A stretch of 64,000 bases of DNA from Stereocaulon alpinum. Its lineage: Eukaryota > Ascomycota > Lecanoromycetes > Lecanorales > Stereocaulaceae. Shown here in pieces: positions 22,862 through 33,652 of this stretch (position 1 is the first letter of the stretch; each line of letters begins with the position of its first letter). Under the pieces are notes generated by a model. That model searched no databases. It saw only the letters and a program-made list of their open reading frames with translations, and was not told where the DNA came from. Both the position numbers and the translations under genes were made by a program. The stretch spans positions 225,190 to 289,189 of the forward strand of contig JAEUBA010000039.1 of assembly GCA_018257865.1 (NCBI GenBank), written 5' to 3'.

Positions 22862-24114
22862 ATGTCTTCTACGAAATCTGAAAGTGAGGACTCATACAAG
22901 CTCGGACGCAATTATGTAGCCTCTGGACGGTAAGTACATGCTTACTGAATTCATGGACCCAACGCGAGCATGGTTGTTCGAAACAGGGTGATCCTGATAT
23001 TAGTTCGATTAATCAATATGCCCACCCTAATACGTGTTTAGTCTTGCAATGCTCCATCTCCTCATCCATGCACAATTCGGTTACCTCCTTCATCCCACCA
23101 TCGCCAAAGCCATCGAGAACAGAAAAGACCTTCGTGTTGCAGACGTAGGCACAGGCACCGGGTGCGTGATTTGGCCTTCAACTTGCCATAGATTCCATAC
23201 ATCTAATCATTCAGGCAGCATTTGGCTTGCAGAATTGACCCGCGAGCTTCTTCCGACAACCAAACTCGACGGCTTCGATATCTCAGACGAGCAATACCCG
23301 CCTGAATCGTGGTACAGACCCAACACTACGCTCTCTAAACTCGACATCTTCAAGCCGTTGCCAGACGAATTGAAGGGCAAGTATGACGTTGTGCACTTGC
23401 GGTTCTCTATGACTATCGCTAGTGATGATAATGTGGATATCGTAATTCAAAATCTGAAAGAGATGTTGAGTGAGTACTCCTTCTCCAGCTCTTCTCTCCT
23501 GAGTGTGGTGTGCTTGCATACCTTAAGTTAGGAGAGCGAAGGTGCAATGTAGGGCTATGGCTGATGTTCGTCTCTTCTCTCGAATAACAGAGCCAGGAGG
23601 TTACGTACAGTGGGTGGAGCGCGACTGGCTGTCTAAATTTCTGAAGACAATCTCTAGCACTGATTCTGCTAACGCGCAGGTTACGGCCTACTTGAGCACC
23701 AAATTCTTTCCTCAAGCTGAGTATGTCCTTTCCTGCACCAACTTTGCTTATTCGAATCACTGTTCGTTACTTTCCGTTTTCCTAGGCTACTGTGTTAACA
23801 TTGTTGCTTCTGTTATCACAAATCACTAATTTCAGTTGCTCTTGCTTCAAAGTTGGATTTTCAATCTCCCTACTCATTTTACCAACTGCGGACTTGAAGT
23901 ACTAGCTCATCAACACGAGTCGCCCCTACCTATCTACCACAAGCCTTGGAACGAAGATCACCTCGTCGGCACAAGTGCAATTGGTGATATGATCAAAGAA
24001 GATGAGGACAGGGCGTGATACAAGGAATAACATGTGAAGGCTGCTGCTGATTGCGCAAACGGATGGTACGTTGACTGGGAGCTAGTTGTTGTAGTGGGTA
24101 GGAAGGAAGGCTGA
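22862..24114 (+). pseudogene. LaeA/UMTA-like SAM methyltransferase, C-terminus cut by stops
   Basis: Five exons can be joined: 22862-22929, 23042-23161, 23219-23469, 23591-23720 and 23853-24018, giving 244 residues to the first stop. The fold is a class I SAM-dependent methyltransferase. Motif I reads VADVGTGTG|IWLAEL across intron 2, followed by LDGFDIS, then DVVHLRFSM and the LKPGGYVQW-type strand formed across intron 3. Such proteins occur in secondary-metabolite regulation and as orphan methyltransferases. After codon A (24013-24015) come TGA (24016) and, 12 bp on, TAA (24028) in the same frame. Beyond them that frame continues with a conserved-looking tail ending WELVVVVGRKEG (stop 24112-24114), the usual last strand of this family. 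The gene is therefore probably inactivated or shortened. The last acceptor (TTCAAAG) was chosen by phase and is the least certain junction. Confidence 0.68.
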
Positions 24115-24626
24115 GAAGGATGACCGGATCCAATGGTCTGTTATGTTCAATGGCGCCCACAGCGCTGCGTCTGACCGGCTTCGCTTCTTTCAAACAAGCA
24201 GCAGTCCGTCCTCGTGCTTATGATCGCTAGGCGATGAAGTAGGTAGCAAAGGTTCAATTACGAACTTGCTCATTCAACACAACACCTTCGACCCGATTTG
24301 TTGACTTTAAATTAGGACTTGTATGTTGGTACAGTGACCTCTAAATGGCGCTGTTGTTGTTGTTGCTTTTTGATGAAGGATTAGTGGTAGCGGAGAGCAT
24401 GTTCTTTCTGCTGCCTTTCACTGTACGGAATACGACACTAAAAGCCTTTACCTCTAAGAATTCTATGTGCCAAGAACTTAACCCTGCTAGCGTTGGCGCG
24501 TGTCCGTTGGCGCGTATCCCAGTAAGGACATTACGCGACTTGGTAGCGCTGTAGATCATTTATCAAAAAGTATACGTAGCTCTGTATTTTGGATATATTC
24601 CGTGACATGTCATGGTGGGATAGACG
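24115..24626. other. Intergenic region, no supported gene
   Basis: No coding sequence recognised. It contains a tandem CGTTGGCGCGT pair at about 24490-24516, part of a word shared with position 20332. Confidence 0.55.
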
Positions 24627-27289
24627 ATGACTCTGCAGGCACAGAGCTCGTCCTTCCATAATCAGATGCTCGGAAGTCGGATTAAGCATCCACCTTCCAC
24701 TAACTTCAACGATGACTTCGAGACTCCTACCGCCAAACGGCTGAAGAGACACGACAGCACAGATAGCTCTCTATCTCGCAAAGAGGTATCGGGAGCCGAA
24801 GATGAGGTAGAGAGGGAGACAACTCCCATAGATGTACCGCGAAGGCTCTCGAGGGAAATACCTGATTCGGAAGCGGAGACCGATGACGACTTTCTGCCGG
24901 CCCCAAGTCGAAAGACGGATCTGGAGAGCACTCTACCTCCTGTCAAGACTGATAAGGAGGCGATTGCTGAATATGAAGCAACAAGAGCTGCTGAAGCCGA
25001 AGGTCTCGATCTACAAGGGAGATTGGGCCAGAGGAAATGGGTGACGGGAAAGAGCTCGATCTACGTTGATGCTTTCAACCTGGCTTTGGAGACTGTACTG
25101 GAAGACGAATCACACCTCTTTGACGAATCCGAAATGACTGTCTTTGAACAGTGGAGAGCTCTGAGCTACGAGGGACAGTATTTGTAGGTAAGGTCTGGGC
25201 TTTTGTGTGGGGTTGTTGGCAAAACTAATTGGATCACAGATATGTAAGATTGTTCCTTCGAAAGACGGCCAAGTGGCACAGAATCCAGCGACTGGGTTAC
25301 TACGGTGACATTGCGGATCTTCCAGCAGCCGTGAAGGACCTTCTGGAGACGCGCAAGCTTCCAGCAGTGACGACGTCCATCCAGGTCAATCCTGGAGAAG
25401 CCGAACCCCCTAAGGACACCATATTGGAAGACTTCTTTACGTTCGCGGACAGTTCTGAAGGTCACATCAATACACTGGAAGAGGCCTCGTCTCTCCTGAA
25501 CCTTGATGAGCTCAAGGCTATCGCGAAAGAAGCTAAAGTGCAGGGCAAGAATAAGCGTGAGCTGCTGAAGGCTTTGCACAAAGCAAGTCAAGGCCAGGGT
25601 GGTCTCGGATGGGCGACGCTGAAAAGATCTGATACAGAGGAATCTGTGAAGTCGGAAGTCAAAGCCTTCACCGACGAGGAGGGCCAAGCTGAGAAAGGGG
25701 ACCCCCATGCGACTAATGTCAACAGAGATTTGCACTTTGTCCGAAAGATATTGTCAAATACTGGTCTTTGCATACGTCTCTCAGCGCCAGCCTTGAAGCT
25801 CTTTGAGCGAGTGCATCTCGTCTTCTACCGCTCAACAGAATGGACTGAAAAGTCGCTGACAACTATAATCCTTGCCCGGATTTCAAGGCGAAATTTCCCT
25901 GACTATCTAGTCTCAAGGTCGACTAATATCTTCACCAGCAGGTCAGACTTGCTAGAATTCGAAGCTTCAATCCGCACACAGTTTCGGATAGACTTCATAC
26001 TGGAATTCAATGGTACAGTCAGAAGAGAGGGCATGCAAGCAGTTAAAGACACATTTGAAGTGGTCTACCCGAGGTGGAAAGTCATCTTGAAAGAAGAACA
26101 ACGTAAAGAGGACCGTGTGTATGAAAGTGGAGAAGGAGCTTATTTGAGGCGCTTTTCGCCAGCATGGGTGTATACCAGGATTGTCCATAAAGGCACATAC
26201 GTCCTAGGCCGCTTTAAAGAACACGAGCGAGAACATCAAATGTTGACGGAACTGCTTGAGCAGCACCTATTCCATGCTGCGAGGCGTGGAGCTTGGTATC
26301 AACGTAAGGCTCTACTTGAAGAACATTACATGTGGGCAATAAAGCCTGACGAAGGACGTTCAGAAGAGGCTCAAAAGAAATATTGGAAGAAAGTCTCGCT
26401 TCAGACTTGTGAAGACGGACTCCAAGACAAAGAGTGCCATGTCATATACCATTATGACCTACAGAAGCGTGTGATGAAGCTGGAGAAAGCATTGAAGGTA
26501 GTCAAGCGTGAGCAGCACGACTTTGGACATGTTCGCCTGGCCAAGCCGGTAGAGAGGAATGTTGAGGGTATCAGGGTCGAAAGAGAACGTACGCCGAGTC
26601 GAAACGGCAATAGACGAGACAGCGATCCTGCAGGCTCACGACGAGGCGGCAAGACAATTTGGGTGGACGAAAGGGAAGGCGGCGGCGAATGCAATGTCGA
26701 ATCCATGTGCCTAAGCTGGTATCGAGATCATGGCTGGAAGGGATATCACTCAGAAGGAGGCATCGTACGAACACTCTTCGGCTACCTCTTCTACGACGTC
26801 CTCTTTACCTACATTCCGAACGTCTTCCAAACCGCTTACCAAACCTGCCCGCTCGACCTCCACACAGATGCCTTCTACCCATCTCGAGCTTCGGAGATCA
26901 ATCACCGCCTCAATGAGATATCTAATGGTGACGCTTCAAGACTTCTCCAAGAAGTTTACGATCGCGAGAAGGAAAAGCAAACCTGCATCGTCGGCGTAGA
27001 CTGGTCTTTCGAGATCGATGACCTGCGAGAAATAGTCAAGTGCTTCAAAGGGGAGGCCCTCGCTACCGTATGTAAAGTCATGGCCCAGGAGTATCAGCAA
27101 CGAGGCGGTGGTATTCCGGATCTGTTTCTGTGGCACCCAGAGAACAGCGAGGTGATGTTTTCGGAGGTTAAGAGCGAGAACGATCGCTTGAGCGATACGC
27201 AGAGGCTTTGGATACATGTTTTGACTGGGGCAGGGATCAAGGTGGAGCTGTGCAATGCTGTTGCTAAAGAAGTCAGGTCGCAACGTTGA
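24627..27289 (+). CDS. FAN1: Fanconi-associated nuclease 1 (FAN1), interstrand-crosslink repair
   Basis: FAN1 is a structure-specific 5' flap endo/exonuclease for DNA interstrand-crosslink repair in the nucleus. Two exons (24627-25183 and 25240-27289; donor GTAGGT, acceptor CACAG) encode 868 residues; the join restores QYLYVRLFLRKTAKWHR, a conserved FAN1 segment. N-terminal residues 1-130 are polar and disordered. A SAP-like helix pair lies at about residues 275-310 (LLNLDELKAIAKEAKVQGKN), followed by the helical TPR-like region. The C-terminal VRR-NUC domain carries the PD-(D/E)xK site: GGGIPDLFLW with Asp813, and FSEVKSENDRLS with Glu828 and Lys830. No UBZ finger is seen, as in other fungal FAN1 proteins. 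All catalytic residues are present and the gene looks functional. Confidence 0.93.
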
Positions 27290-27794
27290 ATTAATATGTC
27301 CGCAAGAAGTTAATATGTTCGTCCAACCAAAGCTGTAACAACGTGATCAATATACAGAGCGGCCGTGGTACCAATTCGCACGTCAGTATGCTACTCATCA
27401 ATACCTCCTATCGTGAGTTTTCTTCATCGAGAACCTGGACATGCCAGCAAATCCAATGAAAAAAAGGGTGGGCAGAACCCTTTGCCCAGAGGATGTCGTA
27501 GAGTGCAGGGAGATGGTACCTGGAAATGATTAGCAGTAAACTTTAGAGGGGGAAAGGCCACAAATGTGGTAGCAAAGGGGGTCGCAATCTGTGCCGATTA
27601 TTAGGTAACAAAGGGAAAAGTGGCACCCCAAAACTAAACCGCCTAAGAAGTGGATTTTTTGTATGTTTGTGCCATTTGGGCTCTTCAATTGTTTTTGGTT
27701 TTTTGGTTTTTTTTTTGGGTAAAAGCAAATGCAAGGAGGAGGATGGGAGGAAGGGGAACTCATCAATCGCAGTAACACATCTCGCACACGTCAC
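27290..27794. other. Convergent intergenic region
   Basis: The 3' UTRs of FAN1 and of the downstream minus-strand gene. It includes a T-rich run (about 27690-27718). No gene seen. Confidence 0.6.
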
Positions 27795-28484
27795 CTATCC
27801 CAATCTCACTCGAGAAAAGGCTTCCGCAACAGACTCCACAGTCGTAGACGTACCCTCCTGAACAGCATCAAGCATCTCAACGTCGCCATCAAGATCCTCT
27901 AGCCGATCGTCAGGCGCGTCACGAATCCATTTCGTCGTCGGGAAGTGGAGCTGACCACGGCCATGAGGTTCAATCCATCGCTCGACAGTGTAGTAGGCAT
28001 GATAGCGGTAGAACCGCACGTGCCCTTTACGCCTGTCTTGCCGATTTAGCTCGCCGAGCCAGTTCTCCACTAGGTGCACCTCGTTTTGGTCCTCGGGGGC
28101 AAAGGACACTGTCTTCGTCTTCTTCCGCTTCTTCTCGGACCTGTGGGGCCGTGAGGCCTTGAGGGGAGAATAGGGTTCAGGACGGCGAATCATCGCGCTT
28201 GGATGTTCGGCTCCGAGGCCTGACGCTGCGGTGTTCACTACTTCTAAGGATGGCCGGGGCTGTCCTGGGTCGTGGCTACTGACTGAGCTTGTCTTGCTGG
28301 GCCAGGGTGCAGACTTAGCGGTCACCGACGGATATTTGGCCACCGATCTGCTTTGGGACTTTGGTAGGGTGAGCCTAAAGCCTAGGTAACAGATAGCGGC
28401 GACGAGGAGTTGTGTTGAGAGTGCCCATTGAGTGGGGTGAGTGAGGGTGAAGAGGAGGGGGAGAGGGTGCAGGAGGAGAGACAT
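27795..28484 (-). CDS. Small membrane-anchored protein, unknown function
   Basis: I do not recognise this family. The chosen start is the ATG at 28484, giving 229 residues. The frame is open 69 codons further upstream, but that part includes a GT microsatellite read as a His-Thr run and looks like 5' UTR. The protein begins with two hydrophobic stretches (LLLHPLPLLFTLT and WALSTQLLVAAICYLGFRL), suggesting a signal anchor. It continues with a Ser/Pro/Lys-rich disordered part containing a basic cluster (EKKRKKTKTVSF, a possible nuclear or phospho motif). A compact, aromatic-rich segment near the C-terminus (GHVRFYRYHAYYTVERWIEP) is probably the conserved core. An acidic tail ends the protein. 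It is convergent with FAN1. Confidence 0.6.
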   Translation of the reverse strand: MSLLLHPLPLLFTLTHPTQWALSTQLLVAAICYLGFRLTLPKSQSRSVAKYPSVTAKSAPWPSKTSSVSSHDPGQPRPSLEVVNTAASGLGAEHPSAMIRRPEPYSPLKASRPHRSEKKRKKTKTVSFAPEDQNEVHLVENWLGELNRQDRRKGHVRFYRYHAYYTVERWIEPHGRGQLHFPTTKWIRDAPDDRLEDLDGDVEMLDAVQEGTSTTVESVAEAFSRVRLG

Positions 28485-28514
28485 TTTCCACTTGATAAAG
28501 CTTCTGAAGGGGGG

Positions 28515-28545
<31 letters not shown>

Positions 28546-29060
28546 AGATCGTATGTGTGAAAGCTATGGGTACGCAGTGGTGCCAGCAGATCAACATGTG
28601 ATGAGCAGAGAAGGGGAGGAAGGGAGGAACGCTGTTTATGTATTCGTCCCGACTCGCTAGTGGCCACGGCAGAGTTTACAATGGGTTGCATGGCAACGCG
28701 AGATTTGAGGGTTCATCGTTGTTCGGTGATGATGAGGAGATGTGTGGCAAAATTTCAGGTACCAAGCTTGGTGGCTATAGTACAGATCAGAAGTGATAGA
28801 TATTGAAGAGGCTATGGACCTTTGAATTTGACAAGGCGTGACACTATACTTGAGAAGGTCTATACAGCTATGCGAAAGACACCTTTATGGTGATGGTAAA
28901 GCTTGCCTAAGTCACAAGGTTCGTCTCTGGACCGACGGGACAATGGTTGAATTACGTTGTACAATCATCATTCATGTAGCATCGAACATATCACCCTCCC
29001 GGCTTTCAACACTTTAAGCATATGCCGTTCAAGATAATCGAGTCTCGAAATCCAAAACCC
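28485..29060. other. Intergenic/promoter region with microsatellite
   Basis: The region upstream of the minus-strand gene contains the GT repeat listed separately. No coding sequence is supported. Homology to the Lys2-type remnant begins at about 29060. Confidence 0.5.
28515..28542. repeat. GT microsatellite, 14 units
   Basis: An uninterrupted (GT)14 run. It lies about 30 bp upstream of the chosen start of the minus-strand small membrane protein gene, so it is probably in its 5' UTR or core promoter. Length variation could affect expression. Confidence 0.9.
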
Positions 29061-30244
29061 CAGTTGACACACTGTTGGCTCCATCAAAGACTCAAAGCCC
29101 AAGACCACAAACTTCATTAGCAATATGAATGCACTTTCTCTCTACACAACTGGGAAGCCAAAGAAGTGTGCTTTTGTTAGCTCAACAACTGTTTTGGATA
29201 CTACACACCATGTGAAATTTCCGGAGAGCGGAAAAAGCATAAGCAAAGACGATGATCTGGGAGGCAGTAGCAAGGCCTGGCAACAGGATATGGCCAGAGC
29301 AGATGGGTAAGCGAATATATCATCCGGGAAGCAGGTAGAAGGGATTGAGAGGTGTCATTGTCTGGCTAGGGTATGTACTTGGTGATTCGACGACAGGTGA
29401 TAAGGGCCGAAGCCGGTTATGTTGAATACATTCGCTAACCGCGAACGCAGTGACTAATACTGACGACTTCCTCAGTAGCTTCATTCTACCTCATTTCGTG
29501 CCCTCTTTCTCTAATGATTCACTAGTTCGAATGCTCAAGGCCTTTATCCAGCCATAGTCAGCGCCCGGCATCATCAACACAATCAATATGATACCAGTCG
29601 ATCACGTCGCGCGTGTTGTTGTTGCCTCAGCCTTGTTCACTCCAGTTTCACCTCTTGATATATCGCAGGTCAACGGCAACCCTCGCATGACATTCACACA
29701 ATTCCTGGGTACACTGCAAAAACACGGCTATGAAGTTCATCTAGTAGACTATTCAAGCGTATAGCGACCATCAATCGAAAACCACCACGAGGAATACAAG
29801 CCGGAAACTGAAATGGACTTTCCACTGATTGGCCTCGCCGAGTTTATTCAAGGTCAGTAAAGCACGTCATTCTTGAAAAATCAGAGTACAACATCAAAGC
29901 AACAACGTCAACTTCTCGATCAATCTAATCAGGTTTCCAGGCGATCTTCCAATCAACGCCAAAGCGCCCGAACTCTCCAATACCAACACAACTGCAGCCC
30001 TGCTCGCCAATGCTGAATGTTCTGGCGAAGAAAAAGCCACTGAGGCAAGCGTTACGGAAGACTTGATGGGAAGGTATTTGAGCTATCTGATTCCTATCGG
30101 CTTCTTATCTCCTCCACCTAATACAAGCCATTCAAGGCCATTACCACAAGCTCACCTAAGCAAAGAGCATCGAGAGGCTCTAGCATGCTTGGTGGGCGGG
30201 GCGCTCAGGTTCAGGGTCGGAGGCAGGGATAGAAACTCTGTTTG
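29060..30244 (+). pseudogene. Remnant of alpha-aminoadipate reductase (Lys2-type), reductase domain 3' part
   Basis: The segments match, in order, the C-terminal NAD(P)-binding reductase domain of Lys2 or a close NRPS-like reductase: TTGKPKKCAFVSSTTVLDTT (29149-29208), the strand GVIVWLGYVLGDSTTG in another frame (29358-29405), VTNTDDF (about 29451), a gap, then IPVDHVARVVVASAL (about 29591) and VNGNPRMTFTQFLGTLQKHG. Next come an in-frame TAG at 29762, LPINAKAPEL (about 29950) and a tail DLMGRYLSYLIPIGFLSPP (from 30062). Frameshifts, nonsense codons and absence of the adenylation and carrier domains show this is a decayed 3' fragment. The real LYS2 must be elsewhere if the fungus makes lysine. 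It sits about 1 kb from the RIP block, suggesting a copy or fragment trapped at the repeat border. Confidence 0.72.
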
Positions 30245-31165
30245 AGCCTGCCGTTTTGTGTCAAGGATTGTACGATCTGGCCTTTCGCTCGCTTCCTTTG
30301 CTGAATCAGGAGGCTATGGCTCCTGGTTCTGTACCTGTCCGCTGCGACTATCGATTACTTAGATGAAACATGCATGCAGTCACCCCTCTAGGTACTCGTC
30401 TTATGTCATCCTTTCGCTTCGAAATGTCCACAAGGCAGAATCTCATAAAGCTGTGTGTCGGCAATGTGATAGATTACGATAGCGAGTGACATCATGTTGA
30501 AACCGTTGGCTGGAGATCGGAGACTCTCAAACACATTCTTTGTTGTAATACTCAGAACGATCATTGTTGCAAAATGGTGGGTGTATCCTCATGACGAAAT
30601 GACTCTAAAAGCTGACGTTGTGAGCGGAGGCTAGTCAACAACAGGAATGTTCATGTTCTTGGGGGCCCCCGAGAGAGCACCCTAAGTGAGCTCCTATAGG
30701 GTGATTTGTACCTTATCTCATTCGGGAGATAGTAGCCCGGCTCGGGGATAGCGTTCCGGCAGCCTTCCGGGGCACTATGAATTCCTTCTCGATGTTGATA
30801 AACCCACTCCGAAGATAGCACCTTGGAAAAGCTTGAGAGAGCAGACATGCAACGTACCTCGACGTTTACCTTACGCACATCGTGAGCTACAGGTAGTTAG
30901 CTCTAACAGCCAGCGAATTTGTCCTGTTGCTAGTGCTTACCGACTTGGCTTTCATCATCTGCGCGCAAGACTTACCTCTTTGGTTGCCCGTATCCCTTTG
31001 ACCGGCAGAGATGCACACCCTGCGGGAACTAAGCCCTACAGGGCTGTATATGCTGCTGAGGCGCTTTCTGCATACTAATGCGCCTACATAATTACTCTAT
31101 TAAATAATAACTTCTGAATATCAACTCCTACCTATTCAATCTATACGTATTGATGAGGTTAAGAT
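30245..31165. other. Border zone between gene space and RIP-mutated block
   Basis: There is no supported gene. CpA and TpG are still common up to about 31080 and then drop sharply. One open frame (30833-31078) has no recognisable domain and is not called. Confidence 0.5.
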
Positions 31166-33310
31166 AGAAGGTCCCTCAGACGAGCTCCCATAGAGCGGAA
31201 AAGAGAAAGCAGCCTATAGGAAGCGCTCCTTAGCAGATATACTAGAAGAGGTAGAAAGTTAGTATAATATATTAACCTATAATTATATACCTATTAAATC
31301 GCGAGCGCTAGCTATTAAGCTTCTTTAGGAGAACTCTATACTCTATAAGCTATTTAGTATCTTTATTATACCCTATATACTTAATTAGGTTACTCTGTTT
31401 ACTAATATTAAGGTAGAATAGTAGTAGAGAGACCCTTCTAAGGAAAAGTAAAGATATACTTACCCCTAGGAGACTATAGATAGACTAGAAATTAGAGCTT
31501 AGATTAGGGTATATCTACTTATAGGTCTAAAGCGAGCGGCGACTTATTAATAGTACTAGAATACGTTCTATAATAGAGCTATCTTTATAGCTATTCAGTC
31601 CGTAATAACTATTAGACGGTTCGAGTAAATACGCCGCTTTTTAAAGATCAACGATCCTTAATTAGAGCTAAAAGAGATAGGGTAAAGGAAGGACTTCTAG
31701 CGGAAAATTGAGCCGTTTATTTAAGGCTTTCGCGTAGGGTATTTAAAATACTATACCCCTAGGAGTTATATCTCTATTAATAAACTATTAGTAAAGTTTA
31801 AAGGGAGATTATATTATATAATAAATATTACTGTAAAAGTAGGCGGTAAAGGCTTTAAGATCTATACTATTACCTGCGGTAATTATTTAATTAACTTTTT
31901 ATTTTCGTCTAAGGTATATAATACTTCGAATTTAGCTTATCCTTAGAGTCTATAACTTCCCTACTATATTATAGTAGAACGAGTGTATAATTTAAAGGCG
32001 AATTTATTTAAAAATATTAGAATATTGGCCTGCGGAGTTGTTACGGAGTTGTTATAGGCAAAAGTTATAACTTTAGTAAAAGTTAAGAATTACTATATTT
32101 TCTTTAAAAATATATACTAGACTTAACTATAGTCGTATCTCTATTAAACTTTACGAATAATTAGCTTAATATATATACTAATATATATATAGACGGCGAA
32201 AGTATCTAAGTTAAAGTTAACTTTACAGCTTAGCTTCCTAGAAGAGTCTAAATTCTTAGCCTTATATAGAGTTATCTTATAACTTATATAAAGCCTTCTA
32301 AATCTACCCTATCGCTATTATCTCTTTACCGATAACTTCTTTACTACCTAGAAATATATAGAGGCGTTACGTATATTATTAGTAGTATATAGTAGGACCT
32401 ATAAGGCTAGCTTAGGGTTTCTAAACTAACTACTTATAATACGGTTAAAAGTAAAGAAGAGAGTTTACTGGGGGTTAAAAGCTTAGATATATATTAATAA
32501 TAGAATACTTTACTTATACTAAGTCGATAATAATACCGTCTAATATATAACTATAGGCTATATACTAGAGAAAGTCTAAGATACCTACTAGCTTAATCTA
32601 CTAAAGAGATATAGTATCCTACCGAATTCGTAGGAGACTATCTTAGAAGAAGATAAACTAAACCTTTAATAATAATAGGACGAAGGTCTTCTAATACTAT
32701 TAATAATCTATAAGTATAATATATATATAAATAGCGTTAACTAGGTTGTATAGATAATCTATAAATATACGGATAAACGACGTAATCTACGCTATTAGGT
32801 TACCCTTTTCGTCTTTATTATCTCTGCTTTAGTAGTTAACGTATTTAGACTCTACTATATTCTTTATTAAGTTAAGAAATTTAGGTAGATAAAGTATATA
32901 GACTTTTAGCGATTAATTACGCTTAAGCTTATTAAAAGATCTTATACTTATAGACGCCTTAAGCTAGTATCCTAGCTACCTAATTAATAAGTTATACGCC
33001 CTAAGTACTACTAGAAGAGGCTTCTAGCTAGGTAATAATATAAGCCCTATAAAGATCGTAAGGCTGTAAGACCTTACCGTAAACGTAAGGCTTTAGGGGA
33101 AATCTCTAGTAATAGTATTAAAAAGTAGAAGCGATATATCTCTTAGATTAATTAGTAGTGCGGTAAGTATAAAATACCTTACTATTAACGTAATAAAGAG
33201 TGCTAGAACTAGCTCTATATACTAAATAGCGATAAGGAAGAAGTTCTAGCTAATTAGTATTTAGATATTAATTCTTAGGGCAAAAAGCGTCTAATTTATA
33301 AGCTTTACCC
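31166..33310 (+). mobile_element. piggyBac-like DNA transposon, RIP-mutated
   Basis: No ATG-initiated ORF survives, but reading the plus strand through TAA/TAG stops gives a DDE_Tnp_1_7-type transposase. The motifs in order are: QIRRFLKINDPQLELKE (about 31637); YTPRSYISINKLLVKFKGR followed by VKVGGKGFKIY (31753-31867); LFTDNFFTTQKY (about 32320-32355), which holds a DDE Asp; a YNIYINSVNQ segment (from about 32713) equivalent to the piggyBac YNxxMGGVD motif; and FRQIKYIDFQRLI (about 32880). It ends in a short Cys-rich segment (CGKYK...CWN, about 33159-33215) like the C-terminal finger of piggyBac transposases. Terminal inverted repeats and TTAA duplications were not resolved. The element is dead. 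The family call rests on motif order. Confidence 0.72.
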
Positions 33311-33373
33311 CTAGTATAGAATTTATATACTTAGCTAGATAATCCGGCGGAGATAAATTAAGATAGTAATAGC

Positions 33374-33652
33374 TATTATAGTATAGCCTTATAAGCTATA
33401 CCTACTATATTTAAACCTTAGCGCGGTGGGCCCCTAAACCTAATATTAACTTAAGTTAATATCGAACCTTAGTAGATCCTAGCCTAGCCTAGCTGAGATT
33501 CTCTATTAGGAATTAAGTTTTAGTAGCTCTTATATCTAAAGCTACTACCCCCGTCCTATTTCTAATTCCTTATCTTTTATCTTAGCTTACTCCTGTACCT
33601 AAGTCCTTACTATAGAATTAAGAATACCTCGTCTATATCCCGTTCCTTAATA
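33374..33652 (+). repeat. LTR of Gypsy A, left copy (279 bp)
   Basis: Starts TATTATAGTATAGCC and ends TTCCTTAATA, consistent with original TG...CA ends after RIP. It matches copies at 40260-40530 and 48837-49115. It contains the AATATTAACTT inverted palindrome. Confidence 0.85.

Noticed and set aside
21228..30244. A secondary-metabolite cluster (membrane protein, methyltransferase, Lys2/NRPS-like reductase)
   Set aside because: FAN1 and an unrelated small protein lie between them, two members are broken, and no synthase or cluster regulator is present.
1..31000. tRNA or 5S rRNA genes
   Set aside because: I looked by eye for GGTTCRANNCC-type B boxes paired with A boxes and found no acceptable cloverleaf. 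A tRNAscan-SE run would settle this.
30833..31078. An 81-codon frame at the block border
   Set aside because: The composition is unremarkable, no domain is seen, and it sits in the border zone; likely chance.
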